DNA from: Gordonia alkanivorans NBRC 16433
Lineage (GTDB): Bacteria > Actinomycetota > Actinomycetes > Mycobacteriales > Mycobacteriaceae
Reading direction: 5' to 3'
Assembly (NCBI RefSeq): GCF_000225505.1
Contig: NZ_BACI01000002.1
Location: 1-64,000 of the forward strand
Length of the DNA stretch: 64,000 nucleotides
Both the position numbers and the translations under genes were made by a program. Of the stretch, positions 8,329-18,720 are shown piece by piece (the stretch's first letter is position 1; each line of letters begins with the position of its first letter). The notes under the pieces were generated by a model. It had not been told where the DNA came from. It ran no database searches and saw only the letters and a list, made by a program, of their open reading frames with translations.

Positions 8329-10185
8329 ATGGGTACGTCGGTGGAGATGTCGATCGCGGAGATGTCGGCCGCTTTGCACGACCTGCGGGACGAGCTCGAC
8401 CGTGCGGAGGAGCTCGCGGGGCCGCTGATCTCCGCGGTGGCCGAACAGCATCGGCAGAGCGCGCGCAACCTCGTGCACTACGTCACGGTGCGACGGCGGG
8501 ATCTGCGTCCGCTGCAGTCGTCGATGGCCGCCCACGGGTTGTCGAGTCTCGGCCGGATGGAATCGATCGTCTACTCCTGGATCGAGACGGTCATCGAGAC
8601 CGTCGACGCCCTCGCCGCAGGCAGACGTAGACACCCGATCTGGGGTGATCTCTCCGACGGGGTACGGGTTCTCGGCGCCAACCGCGACCAGTTGTTGGGC
8701 AGCGTGCACCCGGGTGGGGCCGACGACGTGACCGCCGACCGGCCCGGCGACGAGCACGGTAGACGAGCCAGCCGGGTGATGGTCACGATGCCGACCCAGG
8801 CCGCCGACGACCCGGATCTGGTGCGACGCATGGGCGAGGCCGGGATGGATGTGGCACGGGTGAACTGCGCCCACGACGGACCCGCCGGATGGGCGCGGAT
8901 GATCGAGTCGGTGCGCGGACTCCCCGGGCGCGTGCGTGTCGCGATGGATCTGGCCGGGCCCAAACTCCGCACCGGACCGCTCGAGCCGGGACCGAAGGTC
9001 GTGAAGGTGAAACCCGTCCGAGCCGACGACGGGACCGTCGAACGCCGATCACGGGTGCGGATGAGTACGACCCCGCCCGATCCCGATCACGCCCTGCCCG
9101 ACGGCATCGACGCGATCATCCCGGTCGACGACCTCGGCGCGGTGTGCCAGGGCGACCGACTCCGGCTTCGCGACGCACGCGGTCGCCGTCGACGCCTGGA
9201 CGTCGTCGCGGTGTCCGAGGCCGGGATCGACGGCGAATGCGATCGCACCGTCTACTACCGGACCGGGGCGTCGATCACGGGAAAACGGCTCCGCGGAAAG
9301 GCTCTCGTCGTCGGGGATTTGCCGGAGAAGCGCCAGCATCTGCTGATCCGCACCGGCGACGAGATCCGACTCCAGCGTGACCTCGCGCCCTCACCCGCGA
9401 CCAGAGTCGGACCACATCGGATCGGATGCGAACTCGGGAACGCCTTCGACGATGTCGAACCGGGGCACCGAGTGCTGTTCGACGACGGGAAGATCGCCGG
9501 ACGCGTGCGCGAGAGGTTCGACGACGAGATCGTCGTCGACATCGAACGCGCCGGCCCGAAGGGCACCAAACTGCGAGCCGAGAAGGGCGTCAACCTCCCG
9601 GACACCACTCTCCACATCCCCGCGCTGACACCGGAGGACCGCGCAGCTCTCGAGTTCGTGGCGACGCACGCGGACATGGTCAACTTCTCGTTCGTCCGGT
9701 CGCCGGAGGATGTCGCCGACCTCATCGCCGAACTCGAGCGCCTCGACGCCCGGAACGTCGGGATCGTGCTCAAGGTCGAGACCCGCGCCGCGTTCGAATC
9801 GCTGCCGCAGATGCTCTTCGAGGCGATGCGATGGGATGCGGTCGGCGTGATGATCGCGCGAGGGGACCTCGCCGTGGAGGTCGGGTTCGGCCGGCTGGCC
9901 GAGGTGCAGGAGGAGATCCTGTGGCTCTGCGAGGCCGCGCACATTCCGGTCATCTGGGCCACGCAGGTTCTCGACGGCCTGGCGAAGAAGGGTGTTCCGT
10001 CTCGTGCTGAGGTCACCGACGCCGCGATGAGCCGCCGTGCCGAGGGGGTCATGTTGAACAAAGGTCCGTACATCGTCGAGGCCATCGAGGCGCTCACCTC
10101 GATCCTCGACCGGATGGGCGGCCACGTCGAGAAGAAACGGTCGCTGCTGCGTCCGCTCACCTCGTTCGACATCAGCCCGCGCTGA
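8329..10185 (+). CDS. pyruvate-kinase-like protein without the C-terminal domain
   Basis: A 618-residue protein. Residues 1-145 form an unrelated helical extension. From about 146 the pyruvate kinase barrel begins (MVTMPTQAADDPDLVRRMGEAGMDVARVNCAH), interrupted by a B-like domain of about 190 residues. Catalytic-loop equivalents are visible: NFSFVRSPEDV, VLKVETRAA, IARGDLAVEVGFGRLAEVQ and ATQVLDGL with P-S-R-A-E-V-T-D-A-A. The protein ends where the regulatory C-terminal domain of normal pyruvate kinase would begin. It probably makes or uses pyruvate/PEP or a related enol acid, but a divergent role is possible. ATG 8329 was chosen because the frame upstream overlaps the membrane-protein gene; ATG 8347 is an alternative. 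Confidence 0.75.
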   Translation: MGTSVEMSIAEMSAALHDLRDELDRAEELAGPLISAVAEQHRQSARNLVHYVTVRRRDLRPLQSSMAAHGLSSLGRMESIVYSWIETVIETVDALAAGRRRHPIWGDLSDGVRVLGANRDQLLGSVHPGGADDVTADRPGDEHGRRASRVMVTMPTQAADDPDLVRRMGEAGMDVARVNCAHDGPAGWARMIESVRGLPGRVRVAMDLAGPKLRTGPLEPGPKVVKVKPVRADDGTVERRSRVRMSTTPPDPDHALPDGIDAIIPVDDLGAVCQGDRLRLRDARGRRRRLDVVAVSEAGIDGECDRTVYYRTGASITGKRLRGKALVVGDLPEKRQHLLIRTGDEIRLQRDLAPSPATRVGPHRIGCELGNAFDDVEPGHRVLFDDGKIAGRVRERFDDEIVVDIERAGPKGTKLRAEKGVNLPDTTLHIPALTPEDRAALEFVATHADMVNFSFVRSPEDVADLIAELERLDARNVGIVLKVETRAAFESLPQMLFEAMRWDAVGVMIARGDLAVEVGFGRLAEVQEEILWLCEAAHIPVIWATQVLDGLAKKGVPSRAEVTDAAMSRRAEGVMLNKGPYIVEAIEALTSILDRMGGHVEKKRSLLRPLTSFDISPR

Positions 10186-10280
10186 CCCACTGCTGCTCGA
10201 GTAGACCCGAGCTTGCGAAGGGCGTATCGGAAGGGCATGTCGGGGTCGGCGGTGTCGGTGGACGGTGGGACAATCGGCGG

Positions 10281-11096
10281 GTGAGGTTCTACCGGGATGA
10301 GGCCGTCGTGCTCCGCCAGCACAAGCTGGGCGAAGCCGACCGCATCATCACCCTGCTGACCGCGGAGCACGGGCTCGTGCGCGCGGTCGCCAAGGGGGTG
10401 CGCCGGACACGGTCGAAGTTCGGCGCCCGTCTCGAACCCTTCGCCCACATCGACGTGCATCTGTACCCGGGTCGCAGCCTCGACGTCGTCACCCAGGTGC
10501 ACAGCCTGCACGCCCTCACCGACGCGATCGTCGCCGATTACGGGCGCTACACGACGGCCTGCGCGGTCCTCGAGACCGCCGAGCGGCTGGCGGGTGAGGA
10601 ACGCGCACCCACCCGCCAGCTGCACCGCCTCACGGTGGGTGCGTTGCAGGCGCTGGCCGAGGACCGTCGGCCGCGGGAACTGATCCTCGACGCCTACCTG
10701 CTGCGCGCCATGTACAGCGCCGGCTGGATGCCCGCGCTGGAGGAATGTGCGCGCTGCGCCAACCCCGGTCCGCACCGGGCCTTCCACGTCGCCGCCGGCG
10801 GGGCGGTGTGCCTGCACTGCCGGCCACCCGGCTCGGCCACCCCGTCGCCCGGCGTGCTCGACCTCATGGACGCGCTGTTCCGCGGTCAGTGGGAACACGT
10901 GGAGGAATCGTCGAACTCCCTGCGCCGCCAGGCCAGCGGCCTCACCGCCGCGCATCTGCAATGGCATCTCGAACGTCAGCTTCGAACCCTGCCGCTCATC
11001 GAACGCACGGCGCCTCATAGGCTGATGGAAACGGGTGTCGAACCAGTGGTGGACGACGGGGTGAGGAGAGTCGACGATGGCGTTGCGGCCGGGTAG
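10281..11096 (+). CDS. recO: DNA repair protein RecO
   Basis: A 271-residue RecFOR-pathway mediator that loads RecA on SSB-coated DNA. The N-terminal OB fold begins [20 protein letters not shown], and the helical C-terminal half carries the zinc-type cysteines CARC (about 155-158) and CLHC (about 175-178). GTG 10281 has no clear ribosome site; a GACAAT element ends 6 bases upstream, which would fit a leaderless transcript. The 3' end overlaps uppS by 20 bp, as in the mycobacterial recO-uppS pair (Rv2362c-Rv2361c). Confidence 0.93.
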   Translation: MRFYRDEAVVLRQHKLGEADRIITLLTAEHGLVRAVAKGVRRTRSKFGARLEPFAHIDVHLYPGRSLDVVTQVHSLHALTDAIVADYGRYTTACAVLETAERLAGEERAPTRQLHRLTVGALQALAEDRRPRELILDAYLLRAMYSAGWMPALEECARCANPGPHRAFHVAAGGAVCLHCRPPGSATPSPGVLDLMDALFRGQWEHVEESSNSLRRQASGLTAAHLQWHLERQLRTLPLIERTAPHRLMETGVEPVVDDGVRRVDDGVAAG

Positions 11097-11898
11097 TTCG
11101 TCGAAGGGACGCAAGCCGACGAGCCCACGTACGGAGGTTCGTGCCCCGGATCCCCATCCCAGCGGTGCTCGGCCCCCGGCCATTCCCGCCCAGTTCGTGC
11201 CCAAACACGTGGCTCTGGTGATGGACGGCAACGGGCGCTGGGCCACCGACCGCGGACTGCCGCGAACCGAAGGACACAAGCGCGGTGAGGCCGTCCTGAT
11301 GGACACCGTCTGCGGCTGCATCGAATTGGGCGTCGGATGGCTGTCGGCCTACGCCTTCTCGACCGAGAACTGGTCGCGCAGCCCCGAAGAGGTGCGTTTT
11401 CTGATGGGCTTCAACCGCGACGTCATCCGCCGGCGCCGCGACGAGATGCACGAGATGGGCGTTCGTGTCCGCTGGGCGGGTCGCCGACCCCGACTGTGGC
11501 GCAGCGTCATCCGCGAACTCGAGATCGCCGAGGAACTGACCAAGGACAACACCGTGATGACGCTGACGATGTGCGTCAACTACGGTGGCCGCGCCGAGAT
11601 CGCCGACGCCGCCCGTGAGATCGCCCGTCGCGCCGCACGTGGCGAGATCGATCCCGAGCGCATCACCGAGTCGACCTTCGCGCGTTACCTCGACGAGCCC
11701 GACATGCCCGACGTCGACCTGTTCCTGCGTCCGTCGGGTGAACAGCGCATCTCGAACTTCCTGCTGTGGCAGTCGGCCTACGCCGAGATGGTCTACCAGG
11801 AGAAGCTGTTCCCCGACTTCGACCGCCGCGACCTGTGGGACGCGTGCCTCGAGTACGCCTCCCGCGACCGTCGCTTCGGTGGGGTGAACCCGTCGTGA
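11077..11898 (+). CDS. uppS: isoprenyl (decaprenyl/undecaprenyl) diphosphate synthase
   Basis: A 273-residue cis-prenyltransferase that makes the long-chain polyprenyl diphosphate carrier for peptidoglycan and arabinogalactan. Key motifs are present: MDGNGRWA with the catalytic Asp (about residue 49), the FSTENW segment, and the [15 protein letters not shown] substrate-binding signature. Like the mycobacterial decaprenyl enzyme Rv2361c it has a basic, proline-rich N-terminal extension of about 40 residues. ATG 11077 lies inside the 3' end of recO, so expression is coupled. Confidence 0.94.
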   Translation: MALRPGSSSKGRKPTSPRTEVRAPDPHPSGARPPAIPAQFVPKHVALVMDGNGRWATDRGLPRTEGHKRGEAVLMDTVCGCIELGVGWLSAYAFSTENWSRSPEEVRFLMGFNRDVIRRRRDEMHEMGVRVRWAGRRPRLWRSVIRELEIAEELTKDNTVMTLTMCVNYGGRAEIADAAREIARRAARGEIDPERITESTFARYLDEPDMPDVDLFLRPSGEQRISNFLLWQSAYAEMVYQEKLFPDFDRRDLWDACLEYASRDRRFGGVNPS

Positions 11899-12296
11899 CC
11901 GATGCCGCCGCACTGCTCGAACGTACCGCCGTCATCGTGGCCGAGCTCGGTCCCGTCGACCGACCCGACGCGGAATCGGTTGTGGTGCAGGTCGGTCCGA
12001 CGCGTGCATCGATCCGGGTGCTGACGCTGTCGGACGGCCTCGACGTCCTCGCCGTGACCCAGATGGTGGCCATGGACCTGCCCAACACCCCGACCCTGCG
12101 CGACGACGTGGAGGCCTTCGGCGCTCAGTTGAGCTTCGGGAGTCTGCGTCGGTCCGATCCGGCCGGTGTCACGACAGACGTGTTGCAGTACTACACATTT
12201 CCAGCGGGCCGACTCGACGACCTGCCGCTGCTGACGGTCCTGCACATCGTACTCGCCGCCGGGGTCGACGCCGCCGAGCGACTGGTGGCGACGTAG
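11895..12296 (+). CDS. conserved hypothetical (Rv2360c-like)
   Basis: A 133-residue soluble protein starting at GTG 11895, which overlaps the uppS stop (GTGA). It reads as an alternating alpha/beta protein without Cys clusters, signal peptide or membrane segment; the pattern is reminiscent of YbjN or secretion-chaperone folds, which I cannot confirm. M. tuberculosis has a small gene (Rv2360c) in the same place after uppS. It is the last gene of this rightward unit and converges with zur. Confidence 0.75.
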   Translation: MTDAAALLERTAVIVAELGPVDRPDAESVVVQVGPTRASIRVLTLSDGLDVLAVTQMVAMDLPNTPTLRDDVEAFGAQLSFGSLRRSDPAGVTTDVLQYYTFPAGRLDDLPLLTVLHIVLAAGVDAAERLVAT

Positions 12297-12327
12297 CACT
12301 TCCGGACTGAGGTCGCTCCACGCTGCG

Positions 12328-12759
12328 TCAGTTGCGCTGGCACCCTTGGCAGTTCGCGCACAGGCCGAAGACCTCGACCGTGTGATTGATGTCGGTGAAG
12401 CCGTGTTCGGCGGCGATGGTCGCGGCCCACTTCTCGACCGGGTCGGCCTGCACCTCGACGGTGGTTCCGCAGTTGCGGCACACCAGGTGATGGTGGTGTC
12501 CCGACGAGCAGTGGCGGTACCGGGTTTCGCCGGACCCGTCCCACAGGACGTCGATCTGACCGGCCTGGCTCAGGGCCTGCAGGTTGCGATACACGGTGGT
12601 CAGGCCGATGGACTCGCCTCGGCCCTTGAGGATCTCGTGGAGTTCCTGGGCCGAGCAGAAGTCGTCGGTGCCGGCGAGGGCGTCGGCGATGGCCGCGCGC
12701 TGGCGCGTCGAACGGACTCCGGTGACCGGCTGCGGGCCGGATGCCTCGACGCCGGTCAT
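12328..12759 (-). CDS. zur: zinc uptake regulator Zur (FurB)
   Basis: A 143-residue Fur-family repressor that represses zinc uptake genes when zinc is sufficient. An N-terminal winged helix (RAAIADALAG to TTVYRNLQALSQAG) precedes a metal-binding dimerisation domain with an HHHH cluster, a CRNC pair and a CANCQGC tail. I chose the ATG at 12759 because it overlaps the smtB stop; the longer frame runs into shadow sequence. The smtB-zur pair corresponds to Rv2358-Rv2359, where SmtB senses zinc and controls its own operon including zur. Confidence 0.92.
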   Translation of the reverse strand: MTGVEASGPQPVTGVRSTRQRAAIADALAGTDDFCSAQELHEILKGRGESIGLTTVYRNLQALSQAGQIDVLWDGSGETRYRHCSSGHHHHLVCRNCGTTVEVQADPVEKWAATIAAEHGFTDINHTVEVFGLCANCQGCQRN

Positions 12760-13127
12760 TCGGACACCACCGACGGGCCGCGGTTGGTCTCGTTCGCGTG
12801 GACCAGTGCGTCGACGACGATGTGGGCGACGTGGTCGTCGAGCAGTTCGTAGGTGATCTCGCGACCGTTGCGATGGCCGCGGACGACGCCGGCGTCCTTG
12901 AGGACGCGAAGGTGCTGGCTGACGAGCGGCTGGCTCAGACCGAGGTGGCCGACGAGTTCGTGCACACACTGGACGCGCTCACGCAGAGAGAGCACGATCG
13001 CGACGCGGGTGGGGGAGGCGAGAGCCCGCAACAGATCGGCGGCGGCTTCCCGTGCGGCGGCGTCGGAGTCGTCGGCCGGTCCGGACGCGCCGAACTGCCC
13101 GGATCCCTTGATGGGTTCAGCCGACAT
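12756..13127 (-). CDS. smtB: ArsR/SmtB-family zinc-sensing repressor
   Basis: A 123-residue winged-helix repressor. The DNA-reading region is LSQPLVSQHLRVLKDAGVV. The alpha-5 metal site of cyanobacterial SmtB (D104, H106, H117, E120) is fully conserved in spacing within DDHVAHIVVDALVHANE, so zinc sensing is well supported. Zinc binding would release the operator and switch on smtB-zur. ATG 13127 has a strong GGGAGGAG ribosome site. The gene overlaps zur by 4 bp. In M. tuberculosis the next gene on the other side is glyS; here 26 kb intervenes. Confidence 0.93.
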   Translation of the reverse strand: MSAEPIKGSGQFGASGPADDSDAAAREAAADLLRALASPTRVAIVLSLRERVQCVHELVGHLGLSQPLVSQHLRVLKDAGVVRGHRNGREITYELLDDHVAHIVVDALVHANETNRGPSVVSE

Positions 13128-13173
13128 GTCACTCCTCCCGGAACGCTCGCGTCACAGCACTGCCGCCATTCTA

Positions 13174-13192
13174 ACGGAAATGGTTTTCAATC
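13174..13192. promoter_or_regulatory. candidate metal-regulator operator upstream of smtB-zur
   Basis: An AT-rich imperfect inverted repeat, GGAAATGGTTTTC, lies about 50 bases upstream of smtB in an otherwise GC-rich gap. Its A-rich and T-rich arms resemble Fur-type boxes (GAAAA...TTTTC), and its position suits control of the smtB-zur operon by SmtB or Zur. The match is short. Confidence 0.35.
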
Positions 13193-13205
13193 AGTGACGG
13201 CGGAG

Positions 13206-14762
13206 TCAGCCTTCGGTCCGTTGCCGCCGTTCGACCGACGGAACGCCGTCGGGACCGTTCGTCGCGAGCGCGTAGGCGGCCACCGCGTGGGCGACCGCGG
13301 CGGCGTTGACGGCCAGCAGATCGGTGTTGATGTTGTCGATCGTGTCGCGGGGGCTGTGATAGTTCGGATCGAAGGCCACCCCGGCCTCTCCGCCCCACAT
13401 CTCGGCTTCCTTCTCGCTCTTCTTCCGCTCGGCCCCGGTTGCCACGCCGCCGGCCGGAATACCGACCGCGATGAACGGACCGTAGTCGGATCGACCGTCG
13501 AAATCGGCCGCGCCCAGCTGGATTCCCCGGTCGGCGTAGAACTTCGCGAAGACGCGTTCGATGCCGTCGGAACCGGCCGGACCCGCCGCGGCGCCCTTGC
13601 GTTCGGAGTCGTCGCCGTCGTAGGTGAAGTACCCGCCGTTGGGGGAGGCGAGCATGTCGAAGTTCAGATACAGCGCGAGGGCGCGTCGTCCGGCGGCGTC
13701 GAGACCGCCGACGTACTCGCGGGAGCCGACCAGACCGTCCTCCTCGCCGCCCCAGAACGCGAAGCGCATCCGGTGGGGGACCCGGGGTGACGACCCGAGG
13801 CGCAACGCCGTCTCGAGGACCGCCGAACTGCCGCTCGCGTTGTCGTTCATGCCTGGTCCTTCGACGACGCTGTCGAGGTGGGCGCCCGCCATCACGACGT
13901 CGTCGGGCGTCCCGGTGCGGGTCTCGGCGATGATGTTGCGGGTCGTGATCGGGGTGGTCTCCGCGTCGACCTCCAGCCGCAGTTGCTCGGCCTCGCGCAC
14001 CTGGTCGGCGTCGTCGCGTGCCACTGCGAGAACGGGTATGTCCGGCACGTCTTCGGTGCCGAGGGTCAACCCGAACGGCGGCCCGTCCTCGTTGTTCACG
14101 ATGACGACTCCGACCGCTCCCGCCGACTGAGCGTGGCGGGCCTTGTCCGTGAAGGTGCAGTCACCACGGGTGATCACCGCGAAGGCCCCGCGCACGTCGG
14201 CCGGGAAGTCGGCGGGTGCGCACCCCGCAGCGGCGACGGTCACCGGTTTCGCGGTGACCGGCTCGCGGGTCCCGACCGAGTACTCGAGCACGTGTCCCTT
14301 CACGTCGCGGCCGTCGGCGGAGAACTTCACCGACTCGAGGTCGTAGCGCTTGTAGCTGAACTCCGGCGTCGTGACCTCGAACCCGGCGCCGCGCAGTAGT
14401 CCGGCTACGTAGTCGACCGAGGCGTCGTAGCCGGGGGTACCCGACGCGCGGGTCCCGCCGTGGTTGTCCGCGATCTGCTGGAAGGCTCGGACGTGCCCCA
14501 TGACGCGGTCGAGGGTGACCGCGTCGGCCAGACCGGCCGGGGTGACGTCGGTGACCGGTGGCCCGACGGACGGCGTCGAGACCGGGGCCGAGGACGCACT
14601 GCGCCTGGGACTCTCCGGTCCGGCGCCGCCGCAGCCGGCGATGGTGACGGCCACGACGATCACCGCCACCAGACGAAGCCCGGCGGACCGACCGGGCCGG
14701 TTCCGGTGTCGAGGCGGTGACTTGCTGTGCGCGCTGGGCGCGCACTGATCCGGCCGGGTCAC
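13206..14762 (-). CDS. M28-family lipoprotein aminopeptidase with PA domain
   Basis: A 518-residue exported peptidase. A basic start and hydrophobic helix lead to the lipobox TIAGC, with lipidation expected at Cys44. A PA insert lies near residues 165-260, and the M28 zinc peptidase domain follows: AGAHLDSV, NDNASGSSA, GGEEDGLVG, DGRSDYGPF and YHSPRDTID supply the expected H, D, E-E, D and H ligands and catalytic residues. The layout matches mycobacterial LpqL. It probably trims peptides at the cell surface. The GTG start at 14762 is the only early start that keeps the signal peptide. It lies 24 bases after the MarR gene and may be co-transcribed with it. Confidence 0.88.
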   Translation of the reverse strand: MTRPDQCAPSAHSKSPPRHRNRPGRSAGLRLVAVIVVAVTIAGCGGAGPESPRRSASSAPVSTPSVGPPVTDVTPAGLADAVTLDRVMGHVRAFQQIADNHGGTRASGTPGYDASVDYVAGLLRGAGFEVTTPEFSYKRYDLESVKFSADGRDVKGHVLEYSVGTREPVTAKPVTVAAAGCAPADFPADVRGAFAVITRGDCTFTDKARHAQSAGAVGVVIVNNEDGPPFGLTLGTEDVPDIPVLAVARDDADQVREAEQLRLEVDAETTPITTRNIIAETRTGTPDDVVMAGAHLDSVVEGPGMNDNASGSSAVLETALRLGSSPRVPHRMRFAFWGGEEDGLVGSREYVGGLDAAGRRALALYLNFDMLASPNGGYFTYDGDDSERKGAAAGPAGSDGIERVFAKFYADRGIQLGAADFDGRSDYGPFIAVGIPAGGVATGAERKKSEKEAEMWGGEAGVAFDPNYHSPRDTIDNINTDLLAVNAAAVAHAVAAYALATNGPDGVPSVERRQRTEG

Positions 14763-14786
14763 CTTCTGAGCTTCACACCCGGGTTC

Positions 14787-15302
14787 TCAGGCGTCCCCGG
14801 CGCCCTGTCGCATGGCGGTCAGCGCGTCGCGGAGCCGTTTGACGTCTTTCGGAGTACTGCCGGTCATCCCGAAATCGACGCCGGTCAGGCCGCGCGTGGC
14901 AGCGGCTACGATCTTTCGGCCCTGGGGGGTGATCGTCACGCAGGTGGCACGACGGTCGGTGGGGTGGGGGCTGCGCTCGAGGAGCTTGCGAGCCTCCAGT
15001 CGGTCGGTCGCCAGCGTCGCGGTGGTTGCGTGCACCATGAGGTTGCGCGCCAGGCTGGAGATCAGACGGGTGCCGTGTTCGGATAGTTGCAGTGTCATCA
15101 GGAGCAGATAGTCGGTCATGTTGAGACCGTGCTTCTTCAGCTCGGTTTCGACCTCGTCGGCGACGATGCGCTGGTAACGCAGCAAGGAAGTCAGCGTCAG
15201 GAAGCGCTGCTCGTCCCCGTCGAGCTTCTGCTGTTCCCAATAGTGGCGTGCCCAATCCACCGGGTCGGTGATCGTGTCCGGCGTCTTCTGCGTGCTCGTC
15301 AC
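14787..15302 (-). CDS. MarR-family transcriptional regulator
   Basis: A 171-residue winged-helix regulator. The recognition region is LMVHATTATLATDRLEARKLLER followed by a wing (SPHPTDRRATCVTITPQG). I chose GTG 15302 because AGGAGG lies 7 bases upstream; the longer frame from 15377 has no ribosome site. Helices flank the DNA-binding core as usual for MarR dimers. It is the only regulator adjacent to the left edge of the acyl-CoA cluster and could be its repressor, binding the shared 22-bp sites. A weak version of that site lies 44 bases upstream of its own start. This role is an inference. Confidence 0.88.
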   Translation of the reverse strand: MTSTQKTPDTITDPVDWARHYWEQQKLDGDEQRFLTLTSLLRYQRIVADEVETELKKHGLNMTDYLLLMTLQLSEHGTRLISSLARNLMVHATTATLATDRLEARKLLERSPHPTDRRATCVTITPQGRKIVAAATRGLTGVDFGMTGSTPKDVKRLRDALTAMRQGAGDA

Positions 15303-15345
15303 TGCTCTGCCTCCTGTGGCCTGGTCTCCGCTGTCGGCCGAAAAT

Positions 15346-15367
15346 GAAAGTCTACGCCTTGAGTATC
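15346..15367. promoter_or_regulatory. weak copy of the cluster 22-bp site upstream of the MarR gene
   Basis: Read on the minus strand this stretch shares about 13 of 22 positions with the site at 26821, including ATACTC and a central A-G. It is placed where an autoregulatory operator would be. The match is weak and could be chance in AT-rich promoter DNA. Confidence 0.25.
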
Positions 15368-15507
15368 GGAACAGCACAGTGGACGGGTCTGTGTGATCGC
15401 GGGAGACGCGACACTCTCGGAGACCCGACCTCCGCGAGGATCGTACGTCGCAGGACCGCGGAATGTCGGGGCCGGCCCGGTCTGCCGGTCACGCCTGGGT
15501 GCGATGA

Positions 15508-17055
15508 TCACGATGGGACACGCTGCCGGGCGCCGAGTTCGGTGACGTCGGATGCTTCCCCGGCGGAGAGTCTGCGCATCGCCCGCTTGTCCAGCTTGCC
15601 CACCGCCGTGCGCGGCAGCGAGTCGGTGAGATACACCTTTCGCGGGATCTTGTAGCCGGCCAACCGGGTTCGGGCGTGGCGCTCGATCTCCGCCATGCTC
15701 AGGGGGTCGCTGGGATCGGCCGGGACGATAAGGGCTGCAAGACTTTCGCCCATCTCCTCATCGGGAACCCCGAAACATGCGACGTCGGCGACGGCCGGAT
15801 GGTCGGCCAGTACCTGCTCGACTTCGGCAGGGTAGATGTTGACACCCCCGGACACCACCGTGTCCGAGAGTCGGTCGGTGATCCAGACGTAGCCGTCGGC
15901 GTCCATGTGCCCGGTCTCGCCGAGGGTGAAGCGCTCCCCGCTGCGCGTTCCGTCGGTGTAGTTGATGCCGTGACCGCTGGTGTCCAGAAACCACAGTGGC
16001 CCTTCGGTTCCCGGCGGTGCGGGCCGGCCGTCGGTGCCGGCGACGAACGCTTCGAACGGTGGAACCGCACGGCCCACGGACCCGGGACGTTCGAGCCACT
16101 CGGTAGCGCTGATCATGCAGGTGGTGCCGACTTCGCTGGCACCGTAACTCTCCCAGACGATGTCACCGAACCATTCGATAACGGCGCGCTTCACCGGGAG
16201 GGGGCACTTCGCGCCGACCTGCAGGACGTGTCGGAGCGAGGCGAGGTCCGCGGCGGCACGACGCTCATCCGGGAGGGCGAGTAGGCGCTGGAAGTGTGTC
16301 GGAACCATGATGGTCGAGCCGATCCGGTCGCGTTCGAGGGCGGTCAGTACCGACTCGGCCCGGAACTTGCCGGTGACGGTGACAGGTGTGCCACCCGCGA
16401 ACAGGCGTGTGCCGGTCAGCGGGCCGGAGTGGTACAGCGGGCCGACCACGAGGTGTCTTCCGAATTGCACCATGTGGTTCCGGCCGAGTCCATCGAGGTG
16501 TTCGGCGATGTTGTCGCCGCCGACCCAGGACGTGAACGGCAGTTCGACGCCCTTCGGGCGACCGGTGGTTCCCGACGTGTAGACCAGCGTCCGTCTCGGT
16601 GGCATGTCGGTCGGCGGCTCGTCCATACCGTCGCACCAGTCGGACCACGGCCTCACCCCGGCCGGGTGGTCGGCGTCGCCGCCCCACGCGACCACCGTGC
16701 GGATCCCGGCGAGACGGGCCGCTTCGGCCGCAACGTGGACTGTCTGCTGGTCGCACAGGATCACTTCCGCCTGTGAATCCTCCAGTATGTGCGCCGTCTC
16801 CGTGGCCGTCAGGTGTGAATTCACCGCCACCGCAGACGCGCCACCGAGGATGCACGAGACGTGGGCCAGGAGGGTCTGTGCCGAGTTCGATGCGATGACC
16901 GCGACCCGACGCAGCGGACCCAGTTCCGCGCGCGCCAGTGCATTCACCGCCGGCCGCAGCCGCCGGTCGACCTCTGCCCAGGTCAGGGACTCGTCGTCGT
17001 CGCGTAGGGCGATCTCGGTGGGTCGTTTCCGGGCGAGCCGACCCGCGAAGGTCAC
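15508..17055 (-). CDS. acyl-CoA synthetase (FadD/AMP-binding)
   Basis: A 515-residue ATP-dependent acyl-CoA ligase that would activate a carboxylic acid for beta-oxidation. The adenylation P-loop is YTSGTTGRPKG, the hinge region is TDRLSDTVVSGGVNIYPAEVE and the catalytic lysine lies in RTAVGKLDKRAM near the C-terminus. Length and motifs are complete. GTG 17055 starts 42 bases after the stop of the VOC gene, so both are transcribed leftward from the divergent promoter region near 17564. The natural acid is unknown. Confidence 0.9.
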   Translation of the reverse strand: MTFAGRLARKRPTEIALRDDDESLTWAEVDRRLRPAVNALARAELGPLRRVAVIASNSAQTLLAHVSCILGGASAVAVNSHLTATETAHILEDSQAEVILCDQQTVHVAAEAARLAGIRTVVAWGGDADHPAGVRPWSDWCDGMDEPPTDMPPRRTLVYTSGTTGRPKGVELPFTSWVGGDNIAEHLDGLGRNHMVQFGRHLVVGPLYHSGPLTGTRLFAGGTPVTVTGKFRAESVLTALERDRIGSTIMVPTHFQRLLALPDERRAAADLASLRHVLQVGAKCPLPVKRAVIEWFGDIVWESYGASEVGTTCMISATEWLERPGSVGRAVPPFEAFVAGTDGRPAPPGTEGPLWFLDTSGHGINYTDGTRSGERFTLGETGHMDADGYVWITDRLSDTVVSGGVNIYPAEVEQVLADHPAVADVACFGVPDEEMGESLAALIVPADPSDPLSMAEIERHARTRLAGYKIPRKVYLTDSLPRTAVGKLDKRAMRRLSAGEASDVTELGARQRVPS

Positions 17056-17097
17056 GGCGTCACCGCGGGCGGTCCGGCCACCGATGGCTGGGTTCGG

Positions 17098-17511
17098 CTA
17101 CGCGGCGTCATCGCGCTGCACGAACTCGATGGTGTTGCCATCGGGGTCGGTCACGAAGGCGATCCATGTGCCCGACTCGACCTCGAAGGGCTCCTTGAGG
17201 ACCGACGCGATTCCCGACTCCCGGCAGTCGGCGAGCAGTTCGGCGAGATCGTCCACCGAGATGGTGAGGTAGCGAATCCCGGTGCTCGCGCCGATGCCGC
17301 CGACAGCCGCGGTCGAGGCGGGTGCGGTGTCGTACACCAGCATCTTGAGGAGGGCGTCGCCGAGTTGGAAACGGGTGATCGAGACGCCGCCCATGCGAAT
17401 CCGATCGAGCTCGGGGAGGCCGAGTACGTCGCGGTAGAAGCAGGTCATCTCATCGATGTTCATGGTCACGATGCCGAGATCGACGACTGGTTTGGACAAG
17501 GCGGCGGCCAT
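17098..17511 (-). CDS. VOC (glyoxalase/bleomycin resistance) superfamily protein
   Basis: A 137-residue protein with two beta-alpha-beta-beta-beta modules. The first begins PVVDLGIVTMNIDEMTCFY with the YRDVLGLPE turn, and the second ends FVTDPDGNTIEFVQ, both typical of VOC enzymes. Members bind a metal and act as epimerases, lyases or dioxygenases. Methylmalonyl-CoA epimerase is a related fold and would suit a pathway releasing propionyl units, but the sequence does not decide this. I chose ATG 17511 because GAGGAA stands 6 bases upstream; ATG 17529 lacks a site. It leads the leftward unit ending with the CoA ligase. Confidence 0.8.
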   Translation of the reverse strand: MAAALSKPVVDLGIVTMNIDEMTCFYRDVLGLPELDRIRMGGVSITRFQLGDALLKMLVYDTAPASTAAVGGIGASTGIRYLTISVDDLAELLADCRESGIASVLKEPFEVESGTWIAFVTDPDGNTIEFVQRDDAA

Positions 17512-17563
17512 GAATTCCTCTGCTTCCATGAGGTCTGGACTGATCAGTCATACTCCAGTCTAC

Positions 17564-18656
<1,093 letters not shown>

Positions 18657-18720
18657 CCCGGTGGGTCCCGAGGTGATCATGCTGGAGACTTGCTGATCGG
18701 CCGTCGGACCGCTCATCACA

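Noticed and set aside
9255-11321. 688-codon minus-strand open frame across the pyruvate-kinase-like, recO and uppS genes
   Set aside because: All three plus-strand genes are well supported; the frame is Arg/Ser/Pro-rich without motifs.
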